DNA of 64,000 bases, from positions 22,501 to 86,500 of the forward strand of contig JACEEZ010003535.1 of the NCBI GenBank assembly GCA_016584305.1, read 5' to 3'. Made by a program: the position numbers and the translations under genes. The notes beneath the pieces were generated by a model. It worked only from the letters and a program-made list of their open reading frames with translations. It was not told the DNA's origin and searched no databases. Of this stretch, positions 1 to 11,462 are shown piece by piece (position 1 is the first letter of the stretch; every line of letters begins with the position of its first letter). The DNA comes from Chionoecetes opilio. Its lineage: Eukaryota > Arthropoda > Malacostraca > Decapoda > Majidae.

Positions 1-214
1 ATGATATTTTTTCCAGAGGGAAAAACATCCTCAAACTAAAAAACAGGATTTTGGTTTAAAGGGCCCCACCTGGCTGAAAAAAAATAATGAATTGCCTAAT
101 CAAAAGGGCTATAGTAGTCAGACAATCGAAAATATAAAATTATGGGAACCTAATTTATCCCCAAACCGTTTGGATAAAAAGATTTTTTATTTAACAAACA
201 TTAAAGACTACTAA

Positions 215-1698
215 ATGGTCTTTAAATTCATAAAAAGGGATAGTTCTGTCCTTTTAAAATTTTGGGTTAAAAAATCAAAAGCGGAATCTCCTGAGGGAAA
301 ATCAGCTCTTAGCCTCGGCCGTCCCCCTAGAACAAACTTCAAATCATTGGGTTTGTACCCAATAGGGGGGCATATTGGGGGCGAGGAAGAATTTGGAATT
401 CTGATCTTCCCCATAAAACCCGCAAACCCATGCAATTCCCCAAAATCATCTCTTCTAAAATTTCTAGGGATGAAACTCTGGGCTCGTTACATGGCGGAAA
501 GGCTGAACTTTGCCCATCTCAGGGGAAATTTGGATACCCGGTGACAGGCAGTTAAAATACCTCAAATGTGTTCAAAAGCAAGGATTAAAGGGAAGGCTAA
601 CCCAATCCCCGGGCCCCCTGAAATCCCCCTGGATCGATACAAATTTTTAAAACCTTTAGGTACTGGGGTCGACTATACTGGGGCAATAATAAATTTCAGA
701 CGTAATGCCCCCCCAAGAAAGTATATGTCTGCTTATTCACTTGCACCTCTACAAGGGCAGTTCATTTAGAAATAGCTGATGATTTAAGTGCCGAAACCTT
801 TATTCAAGTGTTCCGGCGGTTTGTGGCTCGGCGGTCGTGTCCTCGGCGATTGATTAGTGATAATGCTACTAACTTCGTAGGAGCCTCCCCCATATTGTTA
901 GAAATATTAAATCATCCATCAATACAAAAATCTCTAGAGTTAAGGAAATGCTCATGGACCTTTACTACCCCTAGAGCTCCTTGGCAAAATGGTTTCACAG
1001 AGAGAATGATTGGCATAGTTAAGTCTTGTCTTAGGAAAACTCTCCACAAGACAAAGATAGGTCTAGAAGACCTGAAAACCATAGTGACTGAGATTGAGAC
1101 CCGTACCAATAACCGACCCTTAACCTACTTAGATGATTCATCAGTAAATATAGAAGCTCTTACTCCCTCACATTTAATTTATGGGAGAAGACTGGAACCC
1201 TTTCCTTTAATAGAAACAAGGGAAGATATACAAGATCCTACAAAAAATTACCCGGCTCAACATCTCCGGGAAGGTTATCACACCTTAAGTAAAATTTTAA
1301 GGTCATGGGATAAGCATTGGAGTGCAGATTATTTACTGAGTCTAAGGGAAAAGTTTTATGGGGCTCAACAGCCAGAAAATCAAAGTCCAATTAAAGTAGG
1401 AGATATAGTAATCCTTAGGGGAGATATGCCTCGTTCGCAATGGTCTCTAGGAAAAATAGCAAAACTGCATACTGATAGAAAGGGGATTGTGAGGTCAGTG
1501 GAGTTACTAGTGAGGGGACAACGATGTGTGCGGACGGTAAATAACTTGATTCCCCTAGAGCTAGCTGAAGAGGTAAAGGAGGACTCTAAGTCTGCGTCTT
1601 GGCAGGCCAACTTAGGGGATTCCCGACCTCGGAGGCAAGCTGCTTTAAAGTGTAAAACCACTTGGAGAAACCTCATAAAAGGGGGTCAAATTACCTGA
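215..1698 (+). pseudogene. BEL/Pao retrotransposon pol remnant (integrase region)
   Basis: This is the C-terminal part of a BEL/Pao polyprotein. The best-preserved stretch, 721-1698, reads as an integrase core: a segment ending TRAVHLE, then SDNATNF (second catalytic Asp), PWQNGFTER (catalytic Glu), TRTNNRPLTY, and LTPSHLIYGR, followed by a C-terminal module with KVGDIVILRGD and a basic tail. The order and spacing are typical of BEL/Pao integrase and the domain after it. Upstream, 566-720 carries a GVDYTGAI motif in another frame, so there is a frameshift in the C-run near 708-717. At 215-544 only a weak resemblance to the integrase zinc-binding region remains, and homopolymers look inflated. 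Gag, protease and RT are absent, so this is a 5'-truncated, frame-broken copy. The open part could start at 721; the first ATG is at 808. Family call is firm, boundaries are not. Confidence 0.85.
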
Positions 1699-2565
1699 AG
1701 CAAACCTTCATTTTTCGCCGGCCCCCAGTTCTGGAAATTATCCACTAAAACCGCTCTCTAATCGGGAGAATGGTATGGTGGGATACGCCTCCTCTGTCAA
1801 AAAGGGAGATGAGTAAAAATTCCACCTATGTATATATTATTATAGCATTGGGTATAACTTAAGATGCATTAAATATAGTAATATAATTATGGTGGTATTC
1901 ACTAGTACCACAATTAATCAAAGGATTAACATAATATAAGAATTGTGAGGAAAATATTGGAACTTCCACGTGTAGGAGTAAACATTATTGGAACGTACAC
2001 GTGTATAGCTCCAGCCGTCTTGATAAGGGTTTTCGGTCAAGACAGCATTCACGCATTAGACCTACACGATTAAGGTGTAGTACACTCTTGATTATACACT
2101 TAAGGTGTAGTCACGCTCATCATATTACTATGATTGAGCCAGCATAACCGATCAAACGGTTAAATCAAGGACGAAGTGGTAAAAACACCACAACAGTGCC
2201 GCGCCAGGTAACTGTGGAAAGCTACCCTCGGCCTACCACCATCGCCGCCATTACGTGCACCTACAACAATTACCAGCGCCCTACAGCGACTACCACCACT
2301 CCCTCAAATAATAATCAAGCCTTCAAATCATCAACCCATCTACCACTGCTGAGTATACCTTAGTTAGCGTCTAAATAGGGTATCATTGCAGTCTAGGTAG
2401 TTCTTGAGTTAATAGCAAGGTGAGTTCACATCAATTATTACTATAATTTCAACAAAAACCATAGTCATCGAAATGTCAATCATCACTTTTACTTTCTCCT
2501 TCTCGTCCTCGTCCTCGTCATTTTCTTCTTCCCTCCTACTTACTCTCCATCGTGTATCTTACGTC
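1699..2565. other. Noncoding flank of the BEL/Pao remnant; possible 3' LTR region
   Basis: Sequence immediately downstream of the BEL/Pao stop. A 3' LTR is expected here and the A/T-rich stretch with repeated CACGTGTA-type motifs (1970-2110) could be part of it. I could not find a second copy, a polypurine tract or TG/CA ends that would delimit it. No gene seen. Confidence 0.3.
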
Positions 2566-2593
2566 ATCCTCCTCCTCCTCCTCCTCCTCCTCT
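2566..2593 (+). repeat. (TCC)n microsatellite
   Basis: About nine consecutive TCC units inside a pyrimidine-rich stretch (2490-2595). The rest of the interval to 2927 shows no gene. Confidence 0.9.
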
Positions 2594-2928
2594 TGATTTG
2601 AAATTAGGGTTAAATCCATTATATCAAAGAATATCGGTAATACATAAAAAAATTATACTCTAACAGAATAACTCTCCTAAAATTAGTTATAAAACCAGGA
2701 CAAAGTTACTTAGTGGTGCAGTAAGTGCCAAATGTCCTTCAAGTACAATTACGTAGCCAAGCCGCCTTTTAGGACAAGGATAACAAGAATAACATGGGTG
2801 TTCAGGTACTATACAAGTTGTGAATAAGAAGAGGTGGGAATAGCGTCTTCATAACCAATAACGTGAAATATACAAATAAATACTGATCTTCATACTAATG
2901 ACTCGCTACCAATCCCTACCATGCTTGA

Positions 2929-3160
<232 letters not shown>

Positions 3161-3171
3161 CTTATGCTCCC

Positions 3172-3480
3172 TACACACATTCCATAATCGAACCACGATA
3201 GCGCCACCAATTTGATTATTGACGCTATCGTGAAATTTGACCACGATAAACGCCGACCACGATAGCCTCACAACTATGTCACGCTGCCTGTAAGTATGTG
3301 TCATGACGGTCGTAAGATGGTCACGATGGAGTCATGACAGCTGTAAGACTATGTCACGAATGGAAAATCAACGGTCATTTTGTCGTCACGATAGAGCTAC
3401 GATAACCACGACAGTGCCATGAACGTATCACGATAGCGTTCATGTAGCAACATGCCTCACACGTGGGTAGATGTGATCTC
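3172..3480 (+). mobile_element. Fragment of Harbinger-like MITE (one end only)
   Basis: Begins with the terminal motif ACACATTCCATAATCGAACC and continues with the cluster of TATCGTGA/TCACGATA motifs seen in the complete copies at 43037-44224 and 54804-55846. Similarity stops at the CACACGTGGGT motif near 3477, so only one end survives. Homology is seen by direct comparison inside the window; the superfamily call rests on the 3-bp TAA target duplication of the complete copies. Confidence 0.8.
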
Positions 3481-3677
3481 GCAGATGCTACCACTGTAGG
3501 GTGTTTGCTTGTGTTGCACTTGAGGCGGGAAATGAACAGGTCGCTGGTCCTTTCTTCTTTTATTAACAACGGTTATAGCTAACAATTGTCTTTCACGCAC
3601 ACTCGCTTCACTCGTACTCGCTTGCTCTCCCGCTAGTTACAGGGGGCACGTCTTGCCGGCCCGAGAGCCGTATTGAG

Positions 3678-4855
3678 CAGTGTTGCCAGACAGTCTGGTC
3701 TCAAAATCCCTAACTATTCGGGGGGAAATCCCAAAAAATCCCCATTTCATATATTTCCATACTTGTTATAAAAATGCTGAAATATTATGCTACATAGCTA
3801 CTCCACATGTAAATTAAAATTGCCATGTTGATTTTAATGTGTAAATAATTCATACTTTGTTTTACACAATATATATTACATTACACATGAAGTAGCATAA
3901 TTCACTTTTTTATTAAAATCATCACAAGGACTGCATAAAAAAAAAGGCAGTAAGAGGATACAGCCTCATGAGCATTTAATAAAAAATATATTTAATAAAA
4001 TTTTCTACTTTAGGCTGATGGGGATGATCTATTTCCTTAAATTGCTTAGAAATATGATACAGAAATAATGGAAAATATTAATGCTCTTAGCCTCTTGGGG
4101 AACTAAAATAATCCAACTAATATTCTGGATATACTGTACTAAGCCAGAAAGAAAGAATAGAATAACACATTTGCATACCAAATAATATCATCACTCGAAT
4201 CATCATTTTCATGGTATTTGTAGATATCTGAAGTCATTATGTTGACTAGTTTATCATTTACGACAAAATTGAAACATTCCCGGCCTTTCAAATACCGCTT
4301 TGTATGCAGAAGTCCAACTAGAGTTCTGGTTGAGAGTTTGTTTCTTTGTTTTATTTTTAAATTGTTTACAGATGAAAATATCCTTTCTGCTGTGGCACTA
4401 GAATGAGGAAGACACAATAGCCCAGAAACAAAACTTGACAAATTTGGAAAAATGGGGGTTTCATCAGTAATTCTTATCTTCAGTAATGATTATAGGGCAC
4501 GAATAACATCATATCATACATGCAGGTTCTACAATCGTCCAAAAACTCATGGTAATCATTGATTTCTTGAACCTTTGAGCGTCGAAAAAACCCGAAGTCG
4601 GCAACTTTACCGTCTATTTTTTGTTTTAGCTCTGGCTCATTCGCGTTCAGTCCGTGTCCTTACTTCTTCCTTGCCGTCGGGTTAACCTCATGTTTTCCTT
4701 TAACCTTCATATTAATAATATTATTATAAGCGATAAAATACATATTTTTTTCAGAAGCCTCAAAAGTCCCCAAATCGAGAGTGAATGTCCCCTGTCCCCA
4801 TCAGGGCCCCGAAATCCCCAAATCTAGGGACAAATCCCCAAATCTGGTATCACTG
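3678..4855 (-). mobile_element. hAT transposon, internally decayed, with 8-bp TSD
   Basis: The element is bounded by a perfect 8-bp direct repeat GTATTGAG (3670-3677 and 4856-4863). Its ends are imperfect inverted repeats: CAGTGTTGCCAGA on the left, and CAGTGATACCAGA when the right end is read on the other strand. An 8-bp target duplication and CAGTG-type ends are hallmarks of hAT elements. The interior holds a hAT C-terminal transposase fragment (4139-4441, minus), and the flanks inside the element are rich in short C/G runs. At 1178 bp it is too short to encode a full transposase, so it is a deletion derivative. Confidence 0.88.
4139..4441 (-). pseudogene. hAT transposase C-terminal dimerisation domain fragment
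   Basis: The 100-residue frame contains LPHSSATAERIFSSVNN followed by a basic RNKLSTRTL stretch. This matches the conserved hAT C-terminal dimerisation region (consensus S.AERxFS near the end of the transposase). Everything N-terminal to this domain, including the catalytic core, is missing. It lies inside the element at 3678-4855 and is antisense to the window's plus strand. It is not expected to be functional. Confidence 0.85.
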
Positions 4856-4989
4856 GTATTGAGTCTGCCTTAGAAAATGAAAGGATATCTTTTCCGAAGC
4901 TCTGAATGTGACGTCACTAAAACGTCACCTCTATTCCTACCAATGGTAAGGAACCTCGCTCTGCTTTTGTTCCTACTCTGACCAATCGG

Positions 4990-5206
4990 GTCAAAGCTGT
5001 AACTCGCTGACTGTGTACTTTCCTTATCTGAAACCGATCTCATGTTTTGAGTTTGGTTATGATTTACGAGTTTTCTGGTTTCATATAGTTGATGTAAGCA
5101 TTATATTTTTTTTTTCTCTCTCTCTCTCTCTCTCTCGCCTATCCATATACCTTCTAGGCTTATTCTAAATTAATCTAGGCTTAATCCAGGCTAGGCCTAT
5201 TACAGG
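4990..5206 (-). repeat. Flanking direct repeat, possible 3' LTR remnant of Ty3/gypsy element
   Basis: About 210 bp (AACTCGCTGACTG to GGCTAGGCCTATTACA) is repeated in the same orientation at 13846-14042. The two copies lie on either side of the minus-strand Ty3/gypsy coding region. Read on the minus strand both begin TGTAATAGG, compatible with an LTR start. The (CT)n tract near 5114-5138 differs in length between copies. I cannot see a CA end, PBS or polypurine tract, so LTR identity is inference. Confidence 0.45.
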
Positions 5207-5630
5207 GCTCGGCAAGCTACCGCTTGTCGTCCCGACAAGACTTCTGTTTTAACTAAATGCGAACAAATACATGATGAAATATTTTCTATCCTAATTCATT
5301 TTCACCGAATATGTACAGTTATCAATCTATCCTATTATACAATCTAAGTAATTCATTGTGTTGTGTTTGCTAGTATAAAATCCTATTACAGGGTTCAAGG
5401 CTCATGAGCCACATGCTTTAACTGTCTGCAATGAGGAATCTTGATGTGTAGCAGTCTTCTGTACATAAAGGACATTCCTAGTAATCCAATAAGTATTGAT
5501 AAAACAGTAGGTACAATTAACAAGATGTACCAAATTGACTGATTTAATTATGTGGCAAACAATTTGCTGGAAGTACGCTTGTTGGGTCTTGAAATTTTTC
5601 AGCGGAGGTAGTCTGTCTGGTAAGTTTACA
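5207..5630. other. Noncoding stretch between env-like remnant and flanking repeat
   Basis: No gene seen. It would be the 3' untranslated part of the minus-strand Ty3/gypsy element. The boundary motif CCTATTACAGGG of the flanking repeat recurs here, near 5382. Confidence 0.3.
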
Positions 5631-5960
5631 TTAACGTCTGTATATTTTCTTTCGTGACTTCCATAGTTTTCTTTCTATTAGCAATTGTAGAAAAATTGTC
5701 TGAGTGTAACTGACATGGATCAGGTAAGCTATGCAATCCGTTAACTTAAGATACATTTGATCCAGGAGTAGGAAAGTGTCCAGTGATTCTTTAAGGTCGG
5801 ACCTACTTTCACTTAGTTGTTCTACATTATTTGTAATTTCAGCAATTGTCTCCAGTACTTCATCTACATTGGCTTGAAGTGTGTCTAATTTCGGCAAGGA
5901 TTGTTGCAAAGTATTCATTGTATTTCTCAAATCAGCATATAATCCTAAGTTTGTGATTGC
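5631..5960 (-). pseudogene. Env-like protein, C-terminal part (Ty3/gypsy element)
   Basis: The minus-strand frame resumes at 5960 with a Leu-rich helical region containing NTLQQSLPKLDTL and further heptad-like spacing, consistent with the ectodomain coiled coil of a class I-like retroelement envelope. It ends at a stop near 5631 without an obvious long transmembrane anchor, so the C terminus may be truncated or frameshifted. The N-terminal part lies at 9518-9853; the two parts are separated by the 3.55-kb insertion 5964-9514. Residues predicted between 5964 and 6104 in the same frame come from the inserted element's terminal repeat, not from env. The call depends on continuity with the upstream part. 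Confidence 0.65.
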
Positions 5961-6946
5961 CAGGGGCCGGATGTTCGAACGTTCGTAACGGTCTCTAAGA
6001 TCATCTTTGTACTTAGATTGATCTTGGAACGTTTGTAAAGCGTTTAGAGGTATTTTCAAACGATCTTTGCGAACATCCATCCGCCATATTTGTTCGTTTT
6101 TCAACCATATTTGTTCGTAGTGCTAAGGTTGCTGAAGAGCACTCGCACACTGTTCGTAGGGTCGCATGATGAAGGTTTTTCTAATATACAAGCCATATAA
6201 AGTTATTTTATAAGTTGTTTATTTCATGTTGAGTTGTTTATGGTTGGTCAGGACGTTGTAGGGGGAATGTGAAGGGTGCAAATAACGTGCAATGAATGGT
6301 ATGCTGCCGAATGCCTATAGGTGACTGGAATGAGTGAAGTGCCGAGAAAAAAGAAATGTGTCTTGTGCTAGAAGTGTATAGAGAAGATGATCAAAGGAAG
6401 GGAGAGGAAGATGCGGGAAGTGAAGGAGGAGAATAGGAGACAAGGATGAGATGTAGAGAATGAGTCAAGTGAAGGATACAGACGGCGATGGCATAAAGTG
6501 AGATTGGAACGAATGAAGGATAGTGGGTGGGTACGCATGGGTGTATGAATGGAATGGATAGAGAAGCAGATTATGTAAAATGAGTGCTGGAACGGCAGAT
6601 ACACTAGGTAACCTTGATGTGTGTGTTTAGGGAAGGAAAGGACTAGTTCGTAGAATGCATGCATGTACTGTAGGTGGAAAAGTGAAATACATAAAGGTAT
6701 AAGTGCAGTTTAGACCAATACAATACAACACAACCAATCGGTGGTTTTAAGTATCCTGAACGTTTCGTTCTTATTATAAGGAGTATTTCTAACCCACACA
6801 AAAGCTGTCGGAAATGAATAAATAACACATGGGGATCTGGGGGGGCGAAACCCCCCACAGTGAGGTTAGGTTACGTAATCAATGCCCGGGTTAGATTAGT
6901 AACTAGCAGGGGGTCTTGGGGGCGTAGCCCCCAGTTATGTCAGAAG

Positions 6947-7330
6947 AGTATTGGTCAAAAGGGAATATTGGTTGAAACTGCATATTTACCTAAAAGAGTG
7001 TGTAGAGGATAAAGGAATGTGTGATTGGTGGGCAAGAATGTCTGAGAAGAGTACGTATATATAGGTATACACTTTAATGGTAGAGTATTGGTCAATAGGG
7101 AGTATTGGTTTAAACTGCATATTTACCTAAAAGAGTATGTAGAGGATAAAGGAATGTGTGATTGGTGGACAAGGATGTCTGAGAAGAGTAGGTACACTTG
7201 AATGGTAGAGTATTGGTCAATAGGGAGTATTGGTTGAAACTGCATATTTACCTAAAAGAGTATGTAGAGGACAAAGGAATGTGTGATTGGTGGGCAAGGA
7301 TGTCTGAGAAGAGTAGGTACACTCTACTCC
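6947..7330 (+). repeat. Three tandem units of about 123-137 bp
   Basis: Three successive copies begin with GAGTATTGGTCAA and run through TTGAAACTGCATATTTACCT and GTGTGATTGGTGG to AAGAGTA. The units start near 6947, 7084 and 7207 and differ by a few substitutions and a short AT-rich insertion in the first. It lies inside the element at 5964-9514. The surrounding 6105-6946 has no convincing gene. Confidence 0.9.
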
Positions 7331-7559
7331 AACTCTAGGAGATGGTATGTGAGTAAAGTGAAAGTATTGAATGAATGATGGAAGCTGGGGTAGTGAGATG
7401 TTATTCTAAGCAAGTTCATGACCACTGAAATTGTGGGGTTAAAGCACATAAAAATCACTAGAATGCAGGCTTTCATTTCAACCTAACCCATCTACTGTAA
7501 TATGTCAAGTCGGTATTATTTCGGTGCTGAGCTGGGTGGGAATCACCCCGCTCAATCAC

Positions 7560-7610
7560 TAACCTAACCTAGACATATAGTCAACTGGCCAACCTAACCT
7601 AACCTAACTG
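7560..7610 (+). repeat. Short AACCT/AGGTT telomere-like runs
   Basis: Several consecutive CTAACCTAAC units occur here, with related TTAGGTTA runs near 7972-8062 and at 61440. They resemble the arthropod (TTAGG)n telomere unit but are too short to be a telomere and are scattered inside transposon sequence. Confidence 0.6.
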
Positions 7611-7800
7611 TTCAGGCTATTGCAATGGTGGTATTTAATCCCTGAATTCAGAAACACGGGTAAAATAGGAACACTCGCCGACGAAAAAAATAGGAACGTC
7701 GGCGAGAATTCCTATCGGCGACAGTTCCAGGTATTGTCTAGTTACTTGGATAATGTATCCCATTAATAATACCCACCCTAAAATGGGTGGGTATTAGTTT

Positions 7801-8280
7801 GGTAGTGGGCTTTCAAAAGTCCTAGGATTCTTACCTACATCATCGTGTAGATTTCTTCATTCTGAGTATTTTGAACCCCATTTCCCATGGTACAATTGAA
7901 TAATAATGGCGTTACATGTACGTACTACCGAAAATCTACCGTTATTTAAGCCATAAACGGTTAAGTTAGGTTAAATCAGATTAGGTTAGTTTAGGTTAGA
8001 AGTGGGGTTTGATTTAGTCGTCTAAGTTAGGTTAAATCAGACTAGGTTAGGTTAGAGGTAGGGTTTGGTTTAGTAACATATGATATCAAGAAAAGAAAGA
8101 AAAAAAATCAATAATATGGCAGTGCAAAGCGGTGCAAGGTTTGCGGGGCTATACATCCCCCCCATACCTGTAAACAAAACAATATTTCCGACAAAATCGA
8201 GTGACATATTCATTCAATAAACATTAAAACGATTAAGGAAAACTAAGTTTCGGCCTCGAAATCGTTGAAAGCCCACTACC
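7801..8280. mobile_element. Small inverted-repeat element nested in 5964-9514
   Basis: A perfect 16-bp inverted repeat, GGTAGTGGGCTTTCAA at 7801-7816 and its complement at 8265-8280, bounds 480 bp without a coding frame. Similarity continues a few bases outward with mismatches. This looks like a MITE nested in the larger element; the target duplication is not clear. Confidence 0.55.
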
Positions 8281-8538
8281 GAAATTTTACTAATTGGGTG
8301 TAGGCCTAAGTGGCAGCTATTATAACATTCAACTCATATATAATTATTCGCGCTGGCTAAAACGGTAAAATTATAATCCTTTCCCGCCCTTATTAGTGTT
8401 TTTTTTCTCTCCAGACCTTCACAAATCCCTTCAAATACCTCTAAAACGTAATTATAAAGTGGGAGAGTTACCCCCTTTAACATCCCCTTACCCCACCTAA
8501 GGTCCTAAATGACCCCCAAAAATAATATTAACCTAACC

Positions 8539-9034
8539 GGTTACCGGTCATTTCGCCCACACGTCAATTCGCCCACAAGACATTTCGCCCACATGTAAGA
8601 GTCAATTCGCCCACATATAAGAGTCAATTCGCCCACAAGACATTTCGCCCACATGTAAGAGTCAATTCGCCCACAAGACATTTCGCTCACATGTAAGAGT
8701 CAATTCGCCCACAAGACATTTCGCCCACATGTAAGAGTCAATTCGCCCACAAGACATTTCGCCCACATGTAAGAGTCAATTCGCCGACAAGACATTTCGC
8801 CCACATGTAAGAGTCAATTTGCCCACTCTAAAGTCAATTCGCCCACACGTTCCATGTCACGGAGTCATGTAACTATATCTTCCTCAAGCAGAAATGGAAT
8901 GAACCACCAGTAACCTTGGGCGAAATGACTCCATAGTGTGGACGAATTGACCTGTGGGCGAAATGGCTCCATAGTGTGGGCGAAATGACTCCATGGTGTG
9001 GCGAAATGGCATGTGGGCGAAATGACCGGATACC
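8539..9034. mobile_element. Foldback-like element with internal minisatellite, nested
   Basis: Terminal inverted repeats GGTTACCGGTCATTTCGCCC (left) and GGTATCCGGTCATTTCGCCC (right, other strand) flank 496 bp, with a 4-bp AACC direct repeat outside (8535-8538, 9035-9038). The left two thirds are a tandem array of TCAATTCGCCCACAAGACAT plus a TTCGCCCACATGTAAGAG part (about seven units of roughly 53 bp). The right third carries the same GGGCGAAATGACTCCATAG theme in inverted orientation, so the whole can fold back. Confidence 0.7.
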
Positions 9035-9517
9035 AACCTAACCTCATTATAACCTTATCTAACCCTACCAATAACCTCCTAGCGAGACCTAAGGGCAGGA
9101 AAGAAATAAAATTTTACCAGTTCATGTTTTATTGAGGTTATAAGTTTTGTAATTTGTTGTGTGGGGACGCGCCAGGAGGTTATTAGTGAGCATACGTCTT
9201 CAGTCTTCAGATATTTCCCTTGGGGAGGCATGATATTTGTTTACATTCTAACTGCATTATGATTGGCTAACAATCTCAAAGGTTGATGAAATCTTTCCTC
9301 TGATTGGCCAAGCGACAGTCAGCTGAGTTCCATTCCTCATGGTCGGAACGGAACGGAACGAGCTTGAAGATCGCATCATCGTGAGCTAAGAACAGTCGGA
9401 CGATCCTTTGAAAATACATTTTTGTGTTCGTAGCCCAAGATCTAAGATGGCCGCTATGAACACTCTAAGATGATCTTAGAGGCGGAAAGTTACGAACGTT
9501 CGAACATCCAGCCCCAG

Positions 9518-9853
9518 ACCTGCAAGTCCTCCAATGGCTGCGACTATAGCTATACCTCTTTTACTCCTATGATCATCTAGAAAATTGGTTTCCAAACTAG
9601 TGACTTTCTTTTCAACATCTATTATCTTGTTCCATAATCAGACATCTTTGACTGTTAGTCTATCCTTTGCTACTACATGTATTCCTTTCTTGATTACTGT
9701 CAGGGTGTCTCTAATGTAGGTAACATTTTCCATTTTCAAGAGGATTCTCACAGATTGGTTAACAACAATCACATCTCCTACCTTCCTTACTAAGGCTCCG
9801 GGCCTCACAGGGTCCCAGGCCAGTGCTAGTGAACCTAACAGCATGCATGTCAT
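9518..9853 (-). pseudogene. Env-like protein, N-terminal part, with in-frame stop
   Basis: An ATG at 9853 begins immediately after the pol stop codon (9859-9861) and encodes a hydrophobic start and then an extracellular-like segment. There is an in-frame TGA at 9638-9640. The same frame continues to a basic furin-type cleavage motif RSKR (codons at 9557-9568) followed directly by a Gly/Ala/Ile-rich hydrophobic stretch like a fusion peptide. That arrangement is characteristic of class I-type envelope proteins of errantivirus-like Ty3/gypsy elements. The frame is then cut at 9517 by the 3.55-kb insertion and resumes at 5960. Gene position after pol supports the env call. The copy is inactive as seen: nonsense codon, large insertion and doubtful C terminus. 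Confidence 0.72.
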
Positions 9854-9858
9854 CAACC

Positions 9859-11457
9859 TTATGGTTTTCTGTAAAAGGAGTTACAATCAACACCTAGTTC
9901 CAATAACATTTCATTTACATATCCCTCAAATTCATCTTGTAAGAGAATTTCCGTTACCTTACAAACTAGCAGAACTTGGTTGGAGTCTTTTTCACTAAAT
10001 TCCTTGCAATAGCTTCTCAATTTCTTCCTGTAATCATGGTTTTCATTTGTATCATTTAACATGTCTACATTACTATTTTGTGCGCTTATGTTTGTTTCCT
10101 CTATTGAATTTTCAGGTGACCTTTCTACGTCGTTATGTGTTGTGTCTGTTTGTTTTTCTCTAGTCATATTTGTTTTCTTAAGGTGATCTGCATGTCTGAT
10201 TGTTACCTCTCCCGAATCTAGGGATTGAATCTTGTACTTGTTTCCACCTGCATTTTCAATTATTTTATATGGACCTCTAAACTTAGGTGATAGCTTATTA
10301 CTGTGGGCTATAGGTACATGGAGTTTTGCCATTACTAAATCTCCATTTCGTAACTTTACTTCGTGTGCCGTTTTATGTTGCTGTTTCTGTATTTCCTCTG
10401 AGTATTCCTTCATGTGACTTCTTACTCTCTGGTGAATGACTTGAAATTTGTGTAATCTATTTGCCACGTAATCATCCTGATTATACACAGGCTTGGGTTC
10501 TGCATCTAAGAGTTCATACGGTAGGACTTTATCTTCTCCAAATAATATGTAGTGTGACGTTTCTCCGGTGGCTGAGTTTATCTGTGAATTCAGCGCACAT
10601 TTGACGTGAGGGATCCATGTATCCCATGCTATGCTGTACGAATCAATTAAACTTCTCAAACAAATTATTACTTTGCGGTTCAGTCTTTCTACTACTCCAT
10701 TACTCTGGGGTCTATAGGCTTGTACATTTATTTTCTTTATGTTAAATAGTTTACATAACCCTTCTAGTATCTGATTGTTAACTCTGAACCGTTGTCTGAC
10801 ACAATTATCTTTGGTGTCGTGAAATTGCAAATTATTTGTTCGAATATTATTGAGGCGACCGTTTCTGCCTTTTTGTTATTCATGGGCTGTATGATGCAAT
10901 ATCGGAAAAAATAGTCGATGGCGACCAGTGGGTATTTATATCCGTTTTCTGACATTGGTAGCTCAAGTGTATCAATATGAACTCTTTCCCATGGTTTCTG
11001 GGGTATTGGGTACGTTAACATTGGTGCTGGAGAACGTGTGTTACCTTTCACTTCGGCGCATGTCGTGCATTTATCCACGTGGGAATATATGTCTTTTCTC
11101 ATACCGGGCCAAAAATACTTTAGTTGTGCTTGCTTGTAAGTCTTGTCTTTTCCTAGATGTGCGCTGTGGGCACTGTTATGGAGCATCTTTAATACTTCTG
11201 GGACTAGCGTCTGAGGGATTACTAACTGTTTCACTATACCTCGTGTTACATCTTTGCTTATTATTTCTGCGTTTCTGTATAATAACCTATTGCACATTTC
11301 GAAATCGTTTATCTTGTATTTAGTGGGTAGTTTTGGTTCTTGACTATATGTCGGGTTTGCTAGGTACGTTACTACTTTGTTCCACATGTTATCCTTTTCA
11401 AGTTCTGTGCTGACTAGGTCTGTATCTAGTGTGATTAAAGGCGTATTTTGTAGTGTC
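9859..11457 (-). pseudogene. Ty3/gypsy pol: integrase, frameshifted
   Basis: Reading from 11457 downward, the frame shows an HHCC zinc-binding region (HNSAHSAHLGKDKT then CTTCAEVKG). The catalytic core follows, with a VAIDYF Asp, then VSDNGSE, where a frameshift near 10764-10830 moves the reading to a second frame, and then the Glu in YRPQSNGVVERLNR. The C-terminal part has the GPY/F-type motif KFRGPYKII and a charged tail that ends just before the env-like gene. Catalytic D,D,E residues are all present, so the only clear lesion is the single frameshift. The protein inserts retroelement cDNA into the host chromosome. It was joined to the RT/RNase H segment at 12929-13843 before the 11463-12927 insertion. 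Confidence 0.88.
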
Positions 11458-11462
11458 CTTCC

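Larger units (their letters stand above)
5964..9514. mobile_element. 3.55-kb TIR element inserted in the env-like gene (Harbinger-like?)
   Basis: The ends are inverted repeats, GGGCCGGATGTTCGAACGTT on the left and GGGCTGGATGTTCGAACGTT (other strand) on the right, with further shared TCTAAGATCATC inside. A 3-bp direct repeat CAG flanks it (5961-5963, 9515-9517), and the env frame is continuous if one copy of that triplet is removed. A 3-bp CWG target duplication is known for some PIF/Harbinger families, hence the tentative label. No transposase frame is visible, so it is non-autonomous. The interior holds tandem repeats and two nested inverted-repeat structures described separately. Confidence 0.75.

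Noticed and set aside
7560..8062. Telomeric array
   Set aside because: AACCT/AGGTT runs are only a few units long and scattered inside a transposon.
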